Shown here: positions 6,075 to 8,828 of the stretch, piece by piece | How the letters are laid out: each line of letters opens with the position of its first letter | Numbering within the stretch: the stretch's first letter is position 1 | Assembly (NCBI GenBank): GCA_958403605.1 | Contig: CATXYA010000041.1 | Coordinates: 1 to 8,828, forward strand | DNA from: an uncultured Oscillospiraceae bacterium | GTDB taxonomy: Bacteria; Bacillota; Clostridia; Oscillospirales; Ruminococcaceae | Direction: 5' to 3' | DNA: 8,828 nucleotides | Translations under genes and position numbers: made by a program | Notes under the pieces: model-generated | Seen by the model: only the letters and a program-made list of their open reading frames with translations | Told to the model about the DNA's origin: nothing | The model's database searches: none

Positions 6075-6647
6075 TCACTTTGACAGCAGGCCGGGCAGGG
6101 ACACCAGCACCTTGGCGACGCCGCCCAGCGCCATGACGGCGATGGGGTTCCACTTCGTCTTGCGCAGCAGCACCAAACAGCCCAGGAAAATGGCCGCCAT
6201 GTCCCACTGCACCGTGGAAAGGATGCGCGCGGCCCCTTCCGCCCACAGGCTGGACAGCAGAATGGACACCCCCGCGCTGGCGATCATCGCCACCACGGCG
6301 GGGCGCAGCGTGTTCAGCACCGTCTGCAGGGCCGACATCTGCCGGTACTTCAAATACAGCTTGGCGATCAGCGTCACCAAAATGCAGGAGGGCAGAATGC
6401 AGCCCAGCGTCGCCACCAGCGCCCCCGGCAGCCCCGCCAGGCGGATGCCCACAAAGGTGGCGGAATTGACGGCGATGGGGCCTGGCGTCATTTGCGAGAT
6501 GGTGATCAGGTCCGTGAATTCCGTCATGGTGAGCCACGCGTGCTGCGTGACCACCTGGTCCTGGATCAGCGGCATGGCGGCATAGCCGCCGCCGAAGCTG
6601 AAGGCGCCGATCTGCAAAAAGCTCAAAAACAGCTGCCAGTAGATCAT
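6075..6647 (-). CDS. Half-size CHR-family (chromate) transporter, second of a pair
   Basis: A 190-residue membrane protein containing a single CHR domain, the short-chain form that works as a pair. Family hallmarks are FSFGGGYAAMPLIQ near residue 17 and TPGPIAVNSATFVG in the middle, followed by about five hydrophobic segments. The first gene of the pair ends in TGA overlapping this ATG (ATGA, 4 nt), so they are translationally coupled and probably form a heterodimer. The family was named for chromate efflux, but many members in anaerobes have unknown anion substrates. It ends about 40 nt before the -35 of the regulator gene; I see no clear terminator in between. Confidence 0.92.
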   Translation of the reverse strand: MIYWQLFLSFLQIGAFSFGGGYAAMPLIQDQVVTQHAWLTMTEFTDLITISQMTPGPIAVNSATFVGIRLAGLPGALVATLGCILPSCILVTLIAKLYLKYRQMSALQTVLNTLRPAVVAMIASAGVSILLSSLWAEGAARILSTVQWDMAAIFLGCLVLLRKTKWNPIAVMALGGVAKVLVSLPGLLSK

Positions 6648-7210
6648 TGCGCACCCCGCTTCCGTTCCCACAGCGCGCGTCCGGCCCCCAAGGCCACACA
6701 CGCCAGCACCACATAAACGACGCTGATGTTGAAGCAGCAGGTGGCGACAAAGGCCGCGGCCATGATCAGGTCCGACAGCCAGCTGCGGCCCTTGACCACC
6801 GTGCTGCCCATGTCCCACACCACAGAGGCGATGACCGCCGCCACACCGGCCTGCATGCCCTGCAGCACCAGCCCCACCCACACATTGCTGCGGAAGGCCG
6901 CGTAGAAAAACGACAGCGCTGACAGAATGGCAAAAGGCGGCAGCACGGTGCCCAGCACCGACACCAGCACACCCGGGAGGCCCGCCAGCTGATACCCCAC
7001 CACAATGGCGCCGTTGACGGCGATGGCCCCGGGCGCCGATTGGGCGATGGCCACCAGGTCCAGCATTTCATCCTCTTCGATCCAATGGTAGGTGTCCACA
7101 AATTTTTGTTTCATCAAGGTGACAATGACATAGCCGCCGCCGAAGGTGAACGCGCTGAGATACAACGTGGACACAAACAGCTTGGCCAGCACCTGTTTCC
7201 GGTCTTTCAA
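6644..7210 (-). CDS. Half-size CHR-family (chromate) transporter, first of a pair
   Basis: A 188-residue single-CHR-domain membrane protein with the motifs AFTFGGGYVIVTLM and APGAIAVNGAIVVG, closely parallel to its partner. I place the start at a TTG at 7210, reading (M)KDRKQVLAKLF: GGGGAGGG (7218-7225) lies 7 nt upstream. The longer in-frame ATG at 7246 has no ribosome site and falls within the -10 hexamer of the promoter, so it would not be in the mRNA. From TTG the length (188) matches the partner (190). Overlaps the partner by ATGA. Substrate unknown; chromate export is the family-level annotation only. Confidence 0.9.
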   Translation of the reverse strand: MKDRKQVLAKLFVSTLYLSAFTFGGGYVIVTLMKQKFVDTYHWIEEDEMLDLVAIAQSAPGAIAVNGAIVVGYQLAGLPGVLVSVLGTVLPPFAILSALSFFYAAFRSNVWVGLVLQGMQAGVAAVIASVVWDMGSTVVKGRSWLSDLIMAAAFVATCCFNISVVYVVLACVALGAGRALWERKRGAQ

Positions 7211-7241
7211 ACCGCAGCCCTCCCCTGTTTTGTTCTTTTCT

Positions 7242-7270
7242 ATCATACGCGTTTTGACGGAAAATGTAAA
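7242..7270 (-). promoter_or_regulatory. Promoter of the CHR transporter pair
   Basis: Minus-strand -35 TTTACA (7265-7270, five of six) and -10 TATGAT (7242-7247, five of six) with a 17-nt spacer. Predicted start near 7235, giving a leader of about 25 nt that just includes the GGGGAGGG ribosome site. It follows the trmO terminator immediately. Confidence 0.8.
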
Positions 7271-7312
7271 TCGGCCGCCGCGCCTTTCCCACCGCGCCGC
7301 CCATCCAAGAAC

Positions 7313-7342
7313 AAAAAAAGAGACGGTAAGGCACCGTCTCTT
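7313..7342 (-). terminator. Intrinsic terminator of trmO
   Basis: Arms AAGAGACGGT (7318-7327) and ACCGTCTCTT (7333-7342) with a 5-nt loop; on the minus strand the stem runs into seven T. It lies 8 nt after the trmO stop codon. Confidence 0.92.
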
Positions 7343-7350
7343 GCTCGTTT

Positions 7351-8046
7351 TCAGCGCAGCGGCTCCGCTTCCCGGACCGTGAGCGTCTGCTCCTGCACGG
7401 TGAAGCGGATGTGGAAGCCCGCGAATTCAAAGCCATAGACGCGCTCCGGCGCGTTTTTCTGGTAGGCCGGGCGCGGGTCCTGCGCCAGCACGGCCAGCAG
7501 GGCAGTCCGGCGGTCTTCCGGGATGCGCGCCAGCAGCGGCGGCGGGAATTCCACGGCCAGCGCCGCGCCCGCCGCCTGCGCGGCAAAGCCGCCCGTGGCC
7601 TCGGGACGGCAGTCCGCATAGGGCAGATAGGGCTTGATGTCGAAAATGGGCGTGCCGTCCATCAGATCGGCGCCGCACACGTGCAGCACCGGGCCCTCGG
7701 CGGTGTGCAGCTCCACGCCCGCCAGCCCCACACAGGACAGGCCGATATTGTTGGGCCGGAAGGGCGAGCGCGTGGCAAAAACGCCCATGCGCGCATTGCC
7801 GCCCAGGCGCGGCGGCCGCACCGTGGGCGACCAGCCCTGGCGCACCGCGCCGGAAAATCGCCACAGCAGCCAGATATGGGAAAAGCCCTCGATCCCGCGC
7901 AGTGCGTCGGGACTGCGGTATTCGGGCTCAAACATCACCGTGGCCTGCAGCTCGTCCACGATCCCGCTTTGCCGCGGGATGCCGAACTTCGAGGGAAACT
8001 CGCTGCGGATCCGGGCAATGGGCCGCATCACAACAGGCTCGGACAA
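7351..8046 (-). CDS. trmO: tRNA (N6-threonylcarbamoyladenosine(37)-N6)-methyltransferase TrmO
   Basis: A 231-residue TrmO (formerly TsaA/UPF0066) protein, which methylates t6A37 to m6t6A in the anticodon loop of tRNA-Thr using S-adenosylmethionine. Motifs: RPIARIRSEF then KFGIPRQSG near the start, GFSHIWLLWRF, the signature RSPFRPNNIGLS, and DLMDGTPIFDIKPYLPYAD; a C-terminal domain of about 70 residues completes it. The start is a TTG at 8046: AAGGAG (8055-8060) lies 8 nt upstream and the protein then begins (M)SEPVVMRPIARI, as the family does. The next ATG (8028) is too far from that site, and the open frame upstream to 8166 looks non-coding. Single-gene unit with its own terminator, divergent from the cold-shock gene. 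Confidence 0.93.
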   Translation of the reverse strand: MSEPVVMRPIARIRSEFPSKFGIPRQSGIVDELQATVMFEPEYRSPDALRGIEGFSHIWLLWRFSGAVRQGWSPTVRPPRLGGNARMGVFATRSPFRPNNIGLSCVGLAGVELHTAEGPVLHVCGADLMDGTPIFDIKPYLPYADCRPEATGGFAAQAAGAALAVEFPPPLLARIPEDRRTALLAVLAQDPRPAYQKNAPERVYGFEFAGFHIRFTVQEQTLTVREAEPLR

Positions 8047-8077
8047 AACACTCGCTCCTTTATCCTCAGATAGTTTT

Positions 8078-8107
8078 AGCATACCATATCTTCCCCTCCA
8101 GTGCCAG
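8078..8107 (-). promoter_or_regulatory. Possible trmO promoter (extended -10)
   Basis: On the minus strand TGGTATGCT gives an extended -10 (hexamer 8078-8083), with a weak CTGGCA -35 (8102-8107) 18 nt away. The start would fall near 8071, about 25 nt before the TTG. Tentative because both hexamers are weak. Confidence 0.4.
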
Positions 8108-8131
8108 AACAGTTGATTTAAAAAATAAAGC

Positions 8132-8160
8132 TTGCATTTCCTTTTGGTTTCGTGTATGAT
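8132..8160 (+). promoter_or_regulatory. Promoter of the cold-shock gene
   Basis: -35 TTGCAT (8132-8137) and -10 TATGAT (8155-8160) with a 17-nt spacer. The start point would be near 8167, giving a leader of about 117 nt before the ATG at 8284, the long kind of leader known for cold-shock genes. Confidence 0.75.
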
Positions 8161-8191
8161 AAACAAGTATTCTAAATGTACTAATTGATTG

Positions 8192-8245
8192 CCACCGGCT
8201 GTAAGTCAATTTCCATTTTGACTTATGCCCGGTGGTTTTTTGTTT
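8192..8245 (+). terminator. Intrinsic terminator inside the cold-shock gene leader (putative attenuator)
   Basis: CCACCGG (8192-8198) pairs with CCGGTGG (8229-8235); after one C-C mismatch the stem continues through U-G, G-U and U-A pairs (8200-8202 with 8225-8227) and AAGTCAA/TTGACTT (8203-8209, 8218-8224) to an 8-nt loop. It is followed directly by T6 and GTTTG. Only the plus strand has the T-run. It lies between the promoter and the ribosome site of the cold-shock gene, so it must end or attenuate that leader, or define a short RNA. Confidence 0.75.
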
Positions 8246-8283
8246 GCACGAACAGAATAACAACTTTAAGGAGGTACTGGTTT

Positions 8284-8496
8284 ATGAATAACGGTACTGT
8301 GAAATGGTTCAACGATGAAAAGGGCTTCGGCTTTATCTCCAACGACAATGGCGGCGAAGATGTGTTTGTGCATTTTTCCGCCATTATGGGTGAGGGCCAC
8401 AAATCGCTGCAGGAGGGCCAGCACGTGTCTTATGACACGGAGCAGGATCCGAAAAACAGCAAAAAGCTGCGCGCCGTCAACGTCCGCATCGCTTGA
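8284..8496 (+). CDS. Cold-shock domain protein (CspA family)
   Basis: A 70-residue single cold-shock domain, the standard length. The RNA-binding motifs are both present: KGFGFI (RNP1, near residue 14) and VFVHF (RNP2, near residue 28), with the family opening [13 protein letters not shown]. These proteins bind single-stranded RNA or DNA in the cytoplasm, melt secondary structure and can act as transcription antiterminators. Start ATG at 8284 with a near-perfect AAGGAGGT (8268-8275) 8 nt upstream. The frame is open further left to 8185, but that part overlaps the leader hairpin and is not coding. It is the only plus-strand gene in the window, with its own promoter, leader terminator and end terminator. 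Confidence 0.97.
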   Translation: MNNGTVKWFNDEKGFGFISNDNGGEDVFVHFSAIMGEGHKSLQEGQHVSYDTEQDPKNSKKLRAVNVRIA

Positions 8497-8510
8497 CCAG
8501 ATCTCCATTT

Positions 8511-8540
8511 GCCGCCCCGATCAGGGCGGCTTTTTTCTTT
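8511..8540 (+). terminator. Terminator of the cold-shock gene
   Basis: GCCGCCC (8511-8517) and GGGCGGC (8524-8530) form a 7-bp stem with a 6-nt loop, followed by TTTTTTCTTT, 14 nt after the stop codon. Confidence 0.95.
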
Positions 8541-8541
8541 A

Positions 8542-8561
8542 GCTTCCTGAGTTCAGGAAGC
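8542..8561. repeat. Inverted repeat GCTTCCTGA-gt-TCAGGAAGC
   Basis: Perfect 9-bp arms (8542-8550 and 8553-8561) two bases apart, just after the cold-shock terminator. Neither strand has a T-run next to it, so it is not an ordinary terminator. Could be a protein-binding site or a 3' RNA structure; function unknown. Confidence 0.6.
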
Positions 8562-8577
8562 CATAAAATACAGTAGG

Positions 8578-8646
8578 TTTTTGTTCATTTATTTGTGGGT
8601 TTATTCAAATTTTCTCAAATTTCCACCAATTTTTAGCAATATTTTT
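8578..8646. other. AT-rich segment with helically phased A/T tracts (possible curved DNA)
   Basis: Short A/T tracts are centred near 8580, 8589, 8601, 8610, 8620, 8631 and 8642, a spacing of 9-12 bp. The last four form degenerate tandem units beginning CAAATTTT, CAAATTT, CAATTTTT and CAATATTTTT at 8606, 8616, 8627 and 8637. Tracts in phase with the helix are known to curve DNA. No gene is seen here. Confidence 0.5.
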
Positions 8647-8655
8647 CCATAAGCA

Positions 8656-8697
8656 AAAAAGAAGAAACCCGCGTAGTTACGCGGGTTTCTTCTTTTT
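8656..8697 (-). terminator. Terminator of the tRNA unit, probably bidirectional
   Basis: Perfect 20-bp arms (8656-8675 and 8678-8697) separated by GT; the core is AAACCCGCGTA/TACGCGGGTTT. Both strands end the stem in a T-rich run, so it can stop transcription leaving the tRNA genes (minus) and any read-through from the cold-shock gene (plus). It begins 2 nt past the tRNA-Thr 3' end. Confidence 0.9.
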
Positions 8698-8699
8698 CA

Positions 8700-8775
<76 letters not shown>

Positions 8776-8778
8776 AAA

Positions 8779-8828
8779 TGGCGACCCGGATGAGGCTCGA
8801 ACTCACGACCTCTAGCGTGACAGGCTAG
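8779..8828 (-). tRNA. tRNA-Asp(GTC), 3' part only
   Basis: The 3' 50 nt of a tRNA cut by the window end. Anticodon stem CTAGC/GCTAG surrounds loop CTGTCAC, giving anticodon GTC. The T-arm has GTTCGAGCC, the acceptor 3' strand is CCGGGTC, the discriminator is G (the aspartate identity base) and CCA is encoded. The 5' acceptor and D-arm lie outside the window. Confidence 0.93.

Noticed and set aside
6075..7210. A frameshifted single long chromate transporter
   Set aside because: Each half has its own start and full CHR-domain motifs, and the ATGA overlap is the usual arrangement of paired short-chain CHR proteins.
8185..8283. 33-codon in-frame extension upstream of the cold-shock protein
   Set aside because: It covers the leader hairpin and T-run; the perfect ribosome site and family length fix the start at 8284.
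8600..8650. Possible CRISPR-like or iteron repeat array
   Set aside because: The units are only about 10 bp, degenerate and without spacers; they fit phased A/T tracts better, and no replication or cas gene is nearby.

Overview
The window looks like a chromosomal segment of a GC-rich member of the Bacillota, most likely a gut-type Clostridia (Oscillospirales-like). This is inferred from strong GGAGG-type ribosome sites, sigma-A-like promoters in AT-rich spacers, TTG starts, a lipoprotein-type binding protein, tRNAs with encoded CCA and dense intrinsic terminators. No marker gene is present to fix the taxon. Every protein gene except the small cold-shock gene lies on the minus strand, so the window is best read from right to left.

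Right edge (8497-8828): two minus-strand tRNA genes, Asp(GTC, cut by the window end) and Thr(GGT), followed by a perfect 20-bp-arm terminator. To the left is an AT-rich stretch with A/T tracts spaced about 10-11 bp apart. It separates the tRNAs from the convergent cold-shock gene and that gene's own terminator.

Middle right (6075-8496): the plus-strand cold-shock gene has a roughly 117-nt leader that itself contains a complete intrinsic terminator. Divergent from it is trmO (tRNA m6t6A37 methyltransferase) with a TTG start, ended by a terminator. Then come two half-size CHR-family transporters overlapping by ATGA, driven by a clear promoter and also starting at TTG.

Left half (1-5957): an RpiR/MurR-type regulator with its own promoter is closed by two tandem terminators. 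Next comes a promoter decorated with palindromes that fit regulator binding, then a five-gene unit running off the left edge: solute-binding lipoprotein, two CUT1-type ABC permeases, a fold-III PLP enzyme of the D-threonine aldolase/D-serine dehydratase family, and an N-acyl-D-amino-acid deacylase. A strong hairpin without a U-tract sits between the binding-protein gene and the permeases. No ABC ATPase is present in the visible part.

The working model is a regulated uptake and catabolic unit. A conjugated D-amino acid compound enters through a sugar-type ABC importer, a deacylase frees the D-amino acid, and the PLP enzyme cleaves or deaminates it. The RpiR protein gates the unit through sites over the -10 and -35. 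The true substrate cannot be read from sequence alone.
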